Below, piece by piece: positions 52,770 through 61,516 of a stretch of 64,000 nt of DNA. This DNA comes from Sphingopyxis sp. Lineage in GTDB: Bacteria > Pseudomonadota > Alphaproteobacteria > Sphingomonadales > Sphingomonadaceae. A program made the translations under genes and the position numbers. Position 1 is the first letter of the stretch. Each line of letters begins with the position of its first letter. The stretch is taken from contig NVXM01000035.1 in the NCBI GenBank assembly GCA_002733865.1, positions 1 through 64,000 of the forward strand, read 5' to 3'. The notes under the pieces are model-generated. The model saw only the letters and a program-made list of their open reading frames with translations, was not told where the DNA came from and searched no databases.

Positions 52770-53590
52770 TGGACGGCCCCCCGCGTCGCGGTGACCACAT
52801 ATGCCGATGTGCTGGTTCCGCCTTTAAGTGTGTTTTGGGTTATGGAAATGGCGCGCGCGGATTTGGGGGCGAGTTCGGCTTCATTGAGCTTGATTTCTGT
52901 TTTTCCGCGATTGGTAAGAATAAACTGCTGAGCGTTAAAGCCAGCGCCGCGATATTCCGTAATAAGCTGTACTTCGATATCGCCCGTTCGAACCGGGCGC
53001 ATCATGCGCTGATACACGCTGTAACCGGGGGGCGTAGCGCTCTCCGCCATGGCCTTTATCAAAGCGATGATGGTCTGGTCTTCGCTTCTCTCGTTTTCCC
53101 ATGTCTCGGCCTCGGGTTTGGCTAGCGCGGGATTGGTAACAAAAAGCTGATGCGCTTCGACAGGAGCGGTGTGACATACGAATTTATAAACAAAACCCTG
53201 TTTGCTGGTGGCGAAGAAGCTTAGAGAGTTTGCGGCAAAGCTCGGCGGCACGGAAATATAAATATCGCCGCGCACCGGTTCGTGCGTTACGCCAAAATCA
53301 TTATAAGGGTAGCCAGAAGCAATTTTGGAGACGCTGGAAAATTCATCGCCAACTAGCGCTATGCGGGTGAGTTCATCACGCGATAATGTGCAGTCTATCT
53401 TCGCATTGTCCGCCGCTTCGACAAACTGGTCAGCCAGTGCAGGGGTAGCGGCGAGAGAGGTGGCGGCGACAAGAAGCGCTGCTCCGAGCGTTTTGAGCCC
53501 GGTGTCCGGGTGTCTGGTCGCTCCCCAGCTAATGCTCGCCATGCCGCTGCCGAACAGACAGGCGGGCGCGAATGAAAACATACTGATCAT
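52766..53590 (-). CDS. traK: F-type secretion core protein TraK
   Basis: A 274-residue VirB9-like secretin. The signal peptide ends TPALADQ. The domain has the family beta pattern (IDCTLSRDELTRIALVGDEF, YPYNDFGVTHEPVRGDIYI, NSLSFFATSKQGFVYKF) and a C-terminal QQFILTNRGKTEIKLNEAEL. An upstream in-frame Met near residue 17 (MASISWG) could also be the start. Overlaps traE and traB by four bases. Confidence 0.92.
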   Translation of the reverse strand: MISMFSFAPACLFGSGMASISWGATRHPDTGLKTLGAALLVAATSLAATPALADQFVEAADNAKIDCTLSRDELTRIALVGDEFSSVSKIASGYPYNDFGVTHEPVRGDIYISVPPSFAANSLSFFATSKQGFVYKFVCHTAPVEAHQLFVTNPALAKPEAETWENERSEDQTIIALIKAMAESATPPGYSVYQRMMRPVRTGDIEVQLITEYRGAGFNAQQFILTNRGKTEIKLNEAELAPKSARAISITQNTLKGGTSTSAYVVTATRGAVQ

Positions 53591-54183
53591 GAGGCATCCT
53601 TTTGATTGGGCTGTTGATTGATCTTTTTGTCGGCATCGGTTGGGACCTGCGCAAAACCGGTCAGCGCAAGCCGAAGGCCGGAATATGTCCAGCTAAAGAC
53701 AAATTTACGCTCCTCGCTAGCGATCACCTGCGCGCCGACAAACGTCTTGAGCGTTCCGGTCACTTCAGACTTGAGTTCTTTTGGGTCGATGACAAGCGAA
53801 CGGATGACAAATGCCTGGGCAATATCGGAGCCGCGCTGCTCGGAAACGATTTTGACCAATTCTGATTTGAGGCGCCCATGGGCGCTGGGATCGGCTAGTT
53901 TGAGAATCTGCTCCATCCAGTAATCAAGCCCTTCGGGGCTGCGGTTGAGCAGCATGAGAGCGGTATCGCGGGTGACGAGCTCCAAATATTCACGGGACAC
54001 GCCTGCGCTCGATAAAGTCAGCGATTGTCCGGTTACAGGTACCAGCACGATTTCACGCGGCTGCATTGATCCAGCTGCAATGGCGACCAGACTTGTCACT
54101 GCTAGTCCCGCAGCTAAGAGGGCTAGCCAGTTGCGCTGCCGGAGCAGGCGCTGCGCTGATTGATGTGCTATTTGAGCTTCCAT
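53587..54183 (-). CDS. traE: F-type pilus assembly protein TraE
   Basis: A 198-residue VirB8-like bitopic protein. One helix (WLALLAAGLAVTSLVAIAAG) precedes a periplasmic NTF2-like domain (SREYLELVTRDTALMLLNRS, FVIRSLVIDPKELKSEVTGT, FSWTYSGLRLALTGF). It nucleates the inner-membrane complex. It starts 11 bases after traL and overlaps traK. Confidence 0.93.
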   Translation of the reverse strand: MEAQIAHQSAQRLLRQRNWLALLAAGLAVTSLVAIAAGSMQPREIVLVPVTGQSLTLSSAGVSREYLELVTRDTALMLLNRSPEGLDYWMEQILKLADPSAHGRLKSELVKIVSEQRGSDIAQAFVIRSLVIDPKELKSEVTGTLKTFVGAQVIASEERKFVFSWTYSGLRLALTGFAQVPTDADKKINQQPNQKDAS

Positions 54184-54194
54184 CTACTCCTCCT

Positions 54195-54482
54195 TCAACC
54201 GGCCAGAAGTCGGCAGTGGGAGGGCGGCGTGGCTTTCAATCCCAGAAACGATCCGGGTAGATACCAGTAGACAGCATGGAGGAGCTGCGCGCTCGCACCG
54301 CCGGATTTTGCTTTTCGAAGGGCAAACCAGGCGACAAATGCTAAAGCAATTCCTACAAAAATATGCTGCGCTAATATGCCCCAGGCGAACGGGATGATCA
54401 GGCCAAGAAACTCGTCGATCGTCCAAAATCCGATGAGTTCGGGATCATCAAGCCGCCGGGGTAAAAGATATCTGTCAGCCAT
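54195..54482 (-). CDS. traL: F-type pilus assembly protein TraL
   Basis: A 95-residue VirB3-like membrane protein (YLLPRRLDDPELIGFWTIDE then two helices GLIIPFAWGILAQHIFVGIA and LAFVAWFALR). The start YLLP.RLD and the C-terminal YWYLPG are family-typical. It starts about 30 bases after the pilin gene. Confidence 0.92.
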   Translation of the reverse strand: MADRYLLPRRLDDPELIGFWTIDEFLGLIIPFAWGILAQHIFVGIALAFVAWFALRKAKSGGASAQLLHAVYWYLPGSFLGLKATPPSHCRLLAG

Positions 54483-54512
54483 TTGTGCCGCCCTCCTTGC
54501 CCGTCGCAGTCG

Positions 54513-54821
54513 TTAAATGACTGCCGTGACAACAGAGGTGACGATGGGAACGCCTGTCCCGACGCCGATGCCGACGCCTACCGGCACAGCAATTTGCCCG
54601 AGGGAAAAACGCCCAGACGCTAATCCAATGAGACCGGCTGCCAGGCTAAGAACGGTAATGATCTTACCGCCAGAACCTTCTAGAAAGTCAGTAAATTTTG
54701 CCAGCGCTGGATCAAAGGTATTGTCCGCGCCTGCATAGGCAGCCGTTGCACAGAGAAGCGCTATAGCTGCTGGAATGAGGTAATCGGATGCGCGGCGGTT
54801 TGTTTGGGTAGTATTGATCAT
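54513..54821 (-). CDS. traA: TraA-like pilin precursor
   Basis: A 102-residue prepilin. A long basic leader and signal (RRASDYLIPAAIALLCATAAYA) is followed by a mature domain of two hydrophobic helices (KIITVLSLAAGLIGLASGRF and AVPVGVGIGVGTGVPIVTSV) separated by a short polar loop. This is the architecture of F pilin/TrbC pilins. As first gene of the operon it defines the start of the transfer transcript, with the promoter in the upstream 54822-55173 region. Confidence 0.85.
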   Translation of the reverse strand: MINTTQTNRRASDYLIPAAIALLCATAAYAGADNTFDPALAKFTDFLEGSGGKIITVLSLAAGLIGLASGRFSLGQIAVPVGVGIGVGTGVPIVTSVVTAVI

Positions 54822-55173
54822 GGAAAATCACTTTCGCTTGAGAAACATGAAACAGCATATGTTCGCTGTATGTTCTATGTGCGTCAGTGACCCGCCTGTA
54901 GGAAAACAGGAAATGCCAAATTGGATGTATCCCAAGCTAAAAGCGACAATTTGGAAGGAAAATGGGCATAGCCGAACAGCGATTGCGCTAATCTGCCCGG
55001 AACTGTTCAGGCCAGCACAGCAGTTGTTCTCATTTAAACAGAAGCTGTTTTTAACAGAACAGGAAACCCGGATCAGTTGATTCGTAATTTCCTATTTGTT
55101 CTATTTATGTTCTTTTTGTTTTCCTACAGGTGCGCCTTCAAGATATAAGGTGATTCGTTCTCTTAAAGACAGG
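54822..55173. promoter_or_regulatory. Divergent control region of tra operon and HTH regulator
   Basis: A non-coding region of about 350 bases. CCTGTAGGAAAACA (54895-54908) recurs as its exact reverse complement at 55117-55130. Shorter AACAGGAAA copies lie at about 54905 and 55061, and TATGTTC repeats near 54858-54873. The symmetric 14-bp sites probably bind a regulator of both transcripts. A plus-strand 88-codon frame here (54814-55080) looks spurious. Confidence 0.6.
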
Positions 55174-55674
55174 ATGAATAACATGACCGAAACCAATGGA
55201 ATTTCCGAAGCGCATATTAAGGCCGGTGTATCTAAGCTGCTCAATCAGGCAGCATCGACATCAGGCCGTTCTCAAGTGCGCATTGCTAGCGAGGCTCAAA
55301 TAGACCGGGGCACGATGCGCCGTATTCTGGCAGGCAAGCGCGAAGCTACCGTAAGTGAAGCCTTGCGTATATTATATGGTAGCGGCGCATCGCCGCATGC
55401 CCATTTGCTTCTTTATCTGGCTTCAGATCAGGACAAGGCATCACGCTGGATGCAAACGGACCTAGCCTTGTTTTTTGAAGAACTGGTTCGCCATTTGCCA
55501 GATGTCCTAGAAACCCAGCTTGGTGATCACCTCCACGGTGTCAAACCGCATTGGGCGAAGGGGACTGCTCAACGCGTCGCGCGACTGCTCGCTGAGCACA
55601 TGGACGACCTCGCCCGGAAGGATACGCTTCTGGGCGATGGCTTCGATCGCGCACATGGAGGCGGATATGCTTGA
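55174..55674 (+). CDS. HTH-type regulator divergent from tra operon
   Basis: A 166-residue protein with an HTH (SQVRIASEAQIDRGTMRRILAG, EATVSEALRILYGSG) in its N-terminal half and a helical C-terminus (LFFEELVRHLPDVLETQLGD). ATG at 55174 or 55183 can serve as the start. It is divergent from the tra operon over paired 14-bp sites and overlaps the AlpA-like gene by eight bases. Probably a transfer regulator; the family name is uncertain. Confidence 0.7.
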   Translation: MNNMTETNGISEAHIKAGVSKLLNQAASTSGRSQVRIASEAQIDRGTMRRILAGKREATVSEALRILYGSGASPHAHLLLYLASDQDKASRWMQTDLALFFEELVRHLPDVLETQLGDHLHGVKPHWAKGTAQRVARLLAEHMDDLARKDTLLGDGFDRAHGGGYA

Positions 55675-55894
55675 TATTGAGCCAAATAAACTGCCAGATC
55701 CGCCTGCGGCACGTTTGCTCCGTCTGAAAGAAGTCCAGCACCGTGTCGGACTAGGACGATCAACCATCTATCGCTGGATGGACGATGGGAAATTTCCTAG
55801 GCCTCATTCAATAGGCGGTTACAGCGTCAGGTGGCTAGAAAGCGATATTAACGGATGGATCACCTCAAAGACATCGCTCGACGCTACAAGCTAG
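55667..55894 (+). CDS. AlpA-family HTH regulator
   Basis: A 75-residue AlpA/MerR-like winged HTH (LLRLKEVQHRVGLGRSTIYRWMDDGKFPRPHSIGGYSVRW in brief: key part VGLGRSTIYRWMDDGKFPRP, then WLESDINGWI). AlpA proteins regulate integrases and transfer genes of mobile elements. It begins inside the last codons of the upstream HTH gene, so the two are one transcript. Confidence 0.88.
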   Translation: MLDIEPNKLPDPPAARLLRLKEVQHRVGLGRSTIYRWMDDGKFPRPHSIGGYSVRWLESDINGWITSKTSLDATS

Positions 55895-55994
55895 AGCTTT
55901 CGGAATTCCACAAATTTTTTTCCGTCGGATACTAAACGCGTTGTGTCGCTCACAAATAAACGGGATGGAGCAAACAGCGTGAACGATACAGTTG

Positions 55995-56447
55995 CTATAA
56001 CATGTTTTGAGCACGCTGCCATTCACAGCAGTGACGCGTGCTGTCAAACTGATGGAACAGGCCTTCAATCGCTCCCGCTTTGACCAGCGCCTTGCGGTAC
56101 AGCCATAGCGTCTTGGCATTGGGCACCGCGTCCTCAAGGCCAAGGCCAACAAACCGTATGAAGGAGAGCCGGTCCCGCAGCTGATATTCCATCGCATCGT
56201 CCGACAAATTGTAGAGCGCCTGCAACACCAAGGCCTTGAAGATCAGCACTTCATCCCAAGGCTTGCGGCCCGCCGCATTCTTGCGATCATCCGCCGTTTT
56301 GGGTAGACCGCTTTTCACCAGCGCCGCCTTCAGCTTCACGCGGAACAGCTCAAACGGCACCGCTGCCAATATCGCCACCAAAGGATCAGACTTTGCGTCC
56401 AGACCTTAATGCCGCTGCTGCAAATCAAAAAATCCCAGCTGGCCCAT
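55995..56447 (-). pseudogene. IS5-like transposase N-terminal remnant
   Basis: The start MGQLGFFDLQQRH is interrupted by TAA at 56406-56408. It then continues in the same frame as VAILAAVPFELFRVKLKAAL ... AAGRKPWDEVLIFKALVLQA, LSDDAMEYQLRDRLSFIRF and KTLWLYRKALVKAG. The transposase catalytic domain is missing, since family sequence ends near HQFD (about 56040). It is a scar between the transfer module and the alk module. Confidence 0.85.
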
Positions 56448-56528
56448 GATCCAAGTTCCCTCGCTGCCTCAGCATCCTTGAACCGGATTTTAATCCCCAA
56501 GGGAAGGGCCTGGTTTTCGAGGTGGCCC

Positions 56529-56735
56529 TCAAATGTCGAACCACCGTCTGCACGCACGGCTAAAACTGGTCCGGTCGGTATAGCCCAATGCTTCCGATAT
56601 GGCCTCTTTCGACATTTTATCTTGCCCCAACATTTTTGTTGCTCGTTCTTTCAGATCATCATCCAACATCGTTCGAAATGAAGTTTGATTTGCCGTGAGC
56701 TTCGTTCCTTCGTCACTACGATGAAACCAAAACAC
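56529..56735 (-). pseudogene. C-terminal fragment of AraC-family regulator
   Basis: TSFRTMLDDDLKERATKML then MSKEAISEALGYTDRTSFSR and ACRRWF match the last HTH of AraC-type regulators (LGYSD-x-SSFSRAFRRW). The N-terminal sensor domain and the extreme C-terminus are absent. It lies just downstream of alkT and is probably a remnant left by the same rearrangements that left the IS fragment. Confidence 0.72.
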
Positions 56736-56793
56736 TCCTTAAATCACAACATCAATTTGGTGACATAAGTGCTGACGGGGAACAACTCACAGA

Positions 56794-57984
56794 CTATTCG
56801 GTGTCAGTACGAGCTCGGGATACGATAAGCGAGGCGAACTCGTTCTGCCGCATTGGGAGATTGATTGTTTCGGTCGCGACGAGTTGGCCGTTCTCGAAAT
56901 GATGATATTCGCCGGCATCCTCGCTCTCCCCATGTTGCTCCTCGATCACTTCCGAATCGGAGCGAATGCCGAGACCCTGAAGCTTCATGCCAGCAAGGTC
57001 GGACCAAAAACGCGGCACGGCCGGAGCGGGAGCGGGTTTATCACACAGGCTGGCGGCCGCCAATTTCGCCTGATGCATAGCGTTATGGATCGTCTCGATC
57101 CGGACTTTGCCTCGCGCGAATTCATTCGGCCCCCGCGCGCAATCACCAATTGCATAAATGTGCTCATCCGACGTGCGCATTTCCTCATCCACCAGTATAC
57201 CGTCATCGCACGTAAGTCCAGCCTTGAGTGCAAGGCTTTCCTGTGGCACCGCTCCAATTCCAATGATAACCAGCTGGGCGGGCAATCGAGTTCCATCGGC
57301 TAGCTCCAAAGCTTTTACCGAACCGGACTCGCCTTCGATCCGGGCGACCGCCTTTTCAAACAGGAAGTGTATGCCCGCCTTTTCCAGTCGTTGCGTCACT
57401 TGCGCCGCGACCGAAACCGATGCGACCCGAGCAAGGACGCGTGCACCCGCCTCGACCACCGTCACGGGTCTATTAAGGGTGGTAAATGCCGAGGCGACTT
57501 CAAGGCCAATCACCCCAGCGCCTACAACGACCGCTTCGGCCGACAAATTATCGCGCATCGCGCGCCGCAGCGCCGCAGCATCATCCAGGCTGCGCAAATA
57601 GAAAACACCTTTCAGATCCGCCCCCGGCACGTCGAGCCGACGCGGCGCGGCACCCGTGGCGAATACTAACCTATCATAAGGAATTTCCTCGCCAGTTTCG
57701 GTCACAATCACAGCACGTTTGCGGTCGATCAGGGCAACCTCCTGGCCCAGCCTGAGCACGATTTCATTTTCCTCAAGAGCGCTCGCTGGACGCAACGGAA
57801 TGGGGCTGGGATCGTTATCGGATAGCAACCAGTTCTTCGAAAGCGGCGGACGTTGATAGGGATCGTGATGCTCGGTACCAAATACCGTGACATTCCCTGC
57901 GAAACCGTTCTGGCGCAGATTTAGCGCTAGATTGATCCCAGCAGTCCCGCTCCCAATGATTACAATTCTCTTAATTGATTGCAT
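56794..57984 (-). CDS. alkT: Rubredoxin/ferredoxin reductase, AlkT-like
   Basis: A 396-residue FAD/NADH reductase. It has the FAD motif IIGSGTAGINLALNLR, PYQRPPLSKNWL, the NAD motif VVVGAGVIGLEVASAF, and IYAIGDCARGPNEF near the C-terminus. It resembles AlkT of the GPo1 alkane system, which passes electrons to rubredoxin for AlkB hydroxylase. It starts 18 bases after alkS, the order of alkS-alkT in GPo1. The electron partner (rubredoxin AlkG or a ferredoxin) is not in the window. Confidence 0.85.
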   Translation of the reverse strand: MQSIKRIVIIGSGTAGINLALNLRQNGFAGNVTVFGTEHHDPYQRPPLSKNWLLSDNDPSPIPLRPASALEENEIVLRLGQEVALIDRKRAVIVTETGEEIPYDRLVFATGAAPRRLDVPGADLKGVFYLRSLDDAAALRRAMRDNLSAEAVVVGAGVIGLEVASAFTTLNRPVTVVEAGARVLARVASVSVAAQVTQRLEKAGIHFLFEKAVARIEGESGSVKALELADGTRLPAQLVIIGIGAVPQESLALKAGLTCDDGILVDEEMRTSDEHIYAIGDCARGPNEFARGKVRIETIHNAMHQAKLAAASLCDKPAPAPAVPRFWSDLAGMKLQGLGIRSDSEVIEEQHGESEDAGEYHHFENGQLVATETINLPMRQNEFASLIVSRARTDTE

Positions 57985-58002
57985 GAAGTATTTTCCTTGT
58001 AC

Positions 58003-60654
58003 CTATAGTAAGTTTTTTGCCTGCGCGGTGGCGACCAACTGACTCCGCTTAGAGACACCGAAGCGTTCGAACAGCCGCTTGACATGCCATTTCGCGCCGC
58101 TTTCGCTGATCGAGAGTTGTGCTGCGATTTCCTTGTTCGTCATGCCCCGGGCAATATATTGGAGGACAAGATATTGCTTGCGGGTAAGCCGCCCTGCCAG
58201 AACCGGCACGAGGCCCTTATCTGAGGAGCCGACGCTCGGCTCCATCGAATGAAGCGCTTCGCCCTTACGCCCGATTGTATCGAAGAACTGTATCGTTTCT
58301 GGCACGATGCGAAGGAGCAGTGCCATCATCCACTCACGTGTCGTGCGGCAGCCATTCAGTGCTACGAGTTCTTCCGCTTCGCGAAAAGCACGTTCCGCGT
58401 CCCTAGTCGAACCCAGCAGGACAAGCGCCGTAGCGAGACAATATTGGGCGGCGGCCGCCGCACGCAAGTCGCCCATTGTGCCCGCCTCGCGCAACGCGAG
58501 ACGGGCGTGCTGTTCAGCAAGCCCGAAACGCGACTTGCCGATCTCGATGAGCGCTCGCACACGGGCGAGGCGCGCATCCAACGCCTGGAGCTGGTTGGCC
58601 GAAAGGATCGCAGCGTTGGGCTTGGGCAGATTAACGTCTGCGTCCGCTCCGTCCTCCAGCAAGTGAAATTCGGCGAGATTGATTTCCGCCAGATAACGTA
58701 AGCGGGGCAATTGGCGGCGGTGAGCCGTGGCGCGGACCTTTTCCATCAGGGCAAATGCCTCAGTTGTTAGTCCCTTCAACGCCATCCGCCTTGCCGCAGC
58801 CTGGGTCACTCCGGCGAGCACATCCACCACCCCATATTCCATTGCGAAATTAATGGCGTCGTGTTCGAGCCCCTCTGGCATGACACCTTCTTTGATCTCC
58901 TCGCAAAGTTGATATTCGAACGCCTGCAGGAGATTTGACGCGAAAGGCGAACGTTCAACAGCGATATCAGAGCTCTCGCGCGATTGTTTTACGAGTGTAC
59001 GAGCCCGTAGCATCTCGCCGCTCCGCATCGCCGCGAGCACGTTGGTGGCCGAAAGCCAACCCGAAGCGTAACGCTGACGCGCGTATCGATTGATTGAGAA
59101 AGCCTTCCGAGAAAGCTTCGACAGATCTTCGAATTGCCGCTCGCTCGCAGCGATAAATGCTAAGCAGGTATAAGCCGCGCCTGCGCCAACCTCGTTATCC
59201 TCTCCAAAACTATCGATCCATTGGTGGCATAGTCTGGTGCTTTCATCCAATTCATCATGTGTCGCCTTGCCAATAGCGAATACGAGTTCGGGCCAACCCC
59301 TGGGTTGGCCGTAGAGGTTCTGGCCGGCGTATTCAGTTGCGGCCATGCCTTCGAGCACTTCGTCTGCCACCTGCGCCTGCTGGCTGAAATACATCGTCCA
59401 GGCATAGCCGAATGCCAAGGCTGGCAGGCGATTCAACTGGTCACGAGGAACCGAAGCGAACCATTCTCGTAGACCCGCAATTTCTCCCTGTCGTAATGCA
59501 ATATCGATAAGCACGCCTGCGCTTACCCGGTGCGCCCAGCGATGGTCGTGGGCATCCAAAGCAGCAGTTATCGTCTCGCGGTATTCGCCTTGTCGCCAAT
59601 GCCAGTAGGCGATGCGCTTCAACAAATAGGAAATTCGGTCTGGCATGAGTACGCGCAACTCCTCGCGCAGAAAATCGCGGAGCACCGGGAGCATTACTAA
59701 CTTCTCCCCATCATTCGCCAGCCCTGCAACCAGCACACCATGGACAGCGCTCAGGCGCTTGAGCCAATGTTCTAGGTCCGAATTCGCTTTAAAAACATAG
59801 CGATAGCTTTCCGGTGTAACCGTTTGCAAGATTGAGGCGTTACGCAGAACTTCCCGTTCTTCGACGGTCAATTTGGCAAACACGTCGTTATGCAAGAAGT
59901 TCTGCACTTCTGGCCACTGTATGGGCGAAGATAATGGCTCGGCTCGGTCGACAGCGAAACGCAGCAATGCGGGCCAGCCGCCAGTCAGTTCCAAAGCGCG
60001 TTCAGTGGACCATGGCGCCCCCGATAGAAGGGCAAGTTCATCTATCTCGGCTTCGTTGAATGCTAAGCTTTCCGACCGCATTCTTACGACCCCGGGCAAA
60101 AGAGCGAGCCGTGACAAAAACTCCACGCCAATGGGGGCGAAGGCAAGTTTGACGCTGGAAGGCGTCTCGCAGATAATCCGCTCCGCCAAGTCAGCAAAAG
60201 CCGGTATAAATTCGTCGAAACACAACAAGATTGGCTGCTCGGTTTTCCAAAGCCGGGCGAACAGTACAGCCTCTCCCTCGTGCACGCCCTTTGTTTGCGG
60301 CGCATCCGGTCCCGACAACTGATCGAGGATGGCCTGCATCACACGTTCTACACACGAACCATCGCTGCCCTCCGCAGTTTCGAACTCAGCGAGGCTAAGG
60401 TAAGCTGCGTTCCCGGAACCTGCATCTTCTGCCATGATCGCCAACTGCGTCGATTTCCCAAAGCCGCTGGGTGCGCAGTAGACGAGCGCCTTCGCACCTT
60501 GATGGGCCTCATGCGAGAGGCGCTCGCGCCGGATGGCAGACTGAGCAAAAACGTGCCTGCGCTGGGCCATGCGTCTGTTGTATAACTGCAAGGTGGGGTC
60601 GAGCCCTTCTTGCCCGAGCGGCGTTTTCCCGTCGACCCCACCCGCTGTCATCAT
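58003..60654 (-). CDS. alkS: MalT-type LuxR regulator, AlkS-like
   Basis: An 883-residue LAL/MalT-family activator, close to the 882 residues of AlkS. The P-loop CAPSGFGKSTQLAIM is near residue 60 and a Walker B-like PILLCFDEFIP follows. Long TPR-like repeats precede the C-terminal LuxR HTH (LTRKQYLVLQYIARGMTNKE, IAAQLSISESGAKWHVKRLF). ATG at 60654 follows AAGAGGAA; a longer frame to 60681 is less likely. In GPo1 AlkS senses n-alkanes and activates alkBFGHJKL; the same is inferred here. Confidence 0.88.
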   Translation of the reverse strand: MMTAGGVDGKTPLGQEGLDPTLQLYNRRMAQRRHVFAQSAIRRERLSHEAHQGAKALVYCAPSGFGKSTQLAIMAEDAGSGNAAYLSLAEFETAEGSDGSCVERVMQAILDQLSGPDAPQTKGVHEGEAVLFARLWKTEQPILLCFDEFIPAFADLAERIICETPSSVKLAFAPIGVEFLSRLALLPGVVRMRSESLAFNEAEIDELALLSGAPWSTERALELTGGWPALLRFAVDRAEPLSSPIQWPEVQNFLHNDVFAKLTVEEREVLRNASILQTVTPESYRYVFKANSDLEHWLKRLSAVHGVLVAGLANDGEKLVMLPVLRDFLREELRVLMPDRISYLLKRIAYWHWRQGEYRETITAALDAHDHRWAHRVSAGVLIDIALRQGEIAGLREWFASVPRDQLNRLPALAFGYAWTMYFSQQAQVADEVLEGMAATEYAGQNLYGQPRGWPELVFAIGKATHDELDESTRLCHQWIDSFGEDNEVGAGAAYTCLAFIAASERQFEDLSKLSRKAFSINRYARQRYASGWLSATNVLAAMRSGEMLRARTLVKQSRESSDIAVERSPFASNLLQAFEYQLCEEIKEGVMPEGLEHDAINFAMEYGVVDVLAGVTQAAARRMALKGLTTEAFALMEKVRATAHRRQLPRLRYLAEINLAEFHLLEDGADADVNLPKPNAAILSANQLQALDARLARVRALIEIGKSRFGLAEQHARLALREAGTMGDLRAAAAAQYCLATALVLLGSTRDAERAFREAEELVALNGCRTTREWMMALLLRIVPETIQFFDTIGRKGEALHSMEPSVGSSDKGLVPVLAGRLTRKQYLVLQYIARGMTNKEIAAQLSISESGAKWHVKRLFERFGVSKRSQLVATAQAKNLL

Positions 60655-60746
60655 AATGATTCCTCTTAACTTCGGCGGCACCGACCGCTGCTTATCTGTC
60701 CCGGCAATTGAATTTGCCGTACCGGGAATGCGGATCAGGAGTGTCG

Positions 60747-61421
60747 TCAGAAGCGATAGGCAAGGCCAATATTGACGACAATTGGGTCCACGCCGACCTT
60801 GGCCTTGACTCGCGCGGGGCCAAGATTACCGCTGATATTTCCATTGAAAGGAATATAGCGGGTATCGAGGTTGAGCAATAGGCTCGAATTCAGAGCTACA
60901 CGCGTTCCGACCTGCAGCGCGGGAGCCCAAGTGTCGCGCACATCGAATTCGGCAATTGCGCCGTCTTTCTCGTTTAGGAATAGCAGGCGCGCTACGCCTC
61001 CCCCTGCATAAAGAGAGACGTTACTCCCGATCGGCTGATGATATTGAAGCGACAACACCGCAGGTCCATAATCAGTCGAGCCGAGCGCAAGACCTCCGAT
61101 AGAGCCGGTTCCTTGCAGCCTCGCGCTAGCAGGGATACCGCCGAACAGATTCACCGCAATCCGGTCAGACAGAAAATAGGATAGGTCGAAAGTGACCGTT
61201 TCGTCATTATTGATGGTGACGCCTGCTCCCGGCAGGTCACCCCCGCCAACCGAAACCTCGTCCAACTGCTCACTGGTCAAAACCTCTGACGCGGAAACAG
61301 CGACTACGAAATCCCCGCGTTTATACATGCCGCCATCTTGGGCTGAAGCCGCACTCCCCCACATGAGAGCCAGACCCAGAACACAACAGGATGTCGGGAA
61401 TTTTACATTGAATGGATTCAT
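60747..61421 (-). CDS. alkL: OmpW-family outer-membrane protein, AlkL-like
   Basis: A 224-residue beta-barrel with signal peptide (ending SAASAQ). VSVGGGDLPGAGVTINND, VTFDLSYFLSDRIAVNLFGG, DYGPAVLSLQYH, DTWAPALQVGTR and DTRYIPFNGNISG closely follow AlkL, the outer-membrane channel for uptake of hydrophobic alkanes. It ends in Phe. ATG at 61421 begins the signal peptide; the longer frame is rejected. It lies between alkJ and alkS. Confidence 0.9.
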   Translation of the reverse strand: MNPFNVKFPTSCCVLGLALMWGSAASAQDGGMYKRGDFVVAVSASEVLTSEQLDEVSVGGGDLPGAGVTINNDETVTFDLSYFLSDRIAVNLFGGIPASARLQGTGSIGGLALGSTDYGPAVLSLQYHQPIGSNVSLYAGGGVARLLFLNEKDGAIAEFDVRDTWAPALQVGTRVALNSSLLLNLDTRYIPFNGNISGNLGPARVKAKVGVDPIVVNIGLAYRF

Positions 61422-61516
61422 TTCTTCTCTCCCAGATACAGTTATCTTGTCCGGGCCAGGCCCAGCTTCACTAATTTCTCCGGGCACCGCCGGAGTTTTC
61501 TTGAGACCGAGCGGCC

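Noticed and set aside
54814..55080. 88-codon plus-strand frame in the tra control region
   Set aside because: Lies over repeat operators, has no ribosome site and no recognisable domain.
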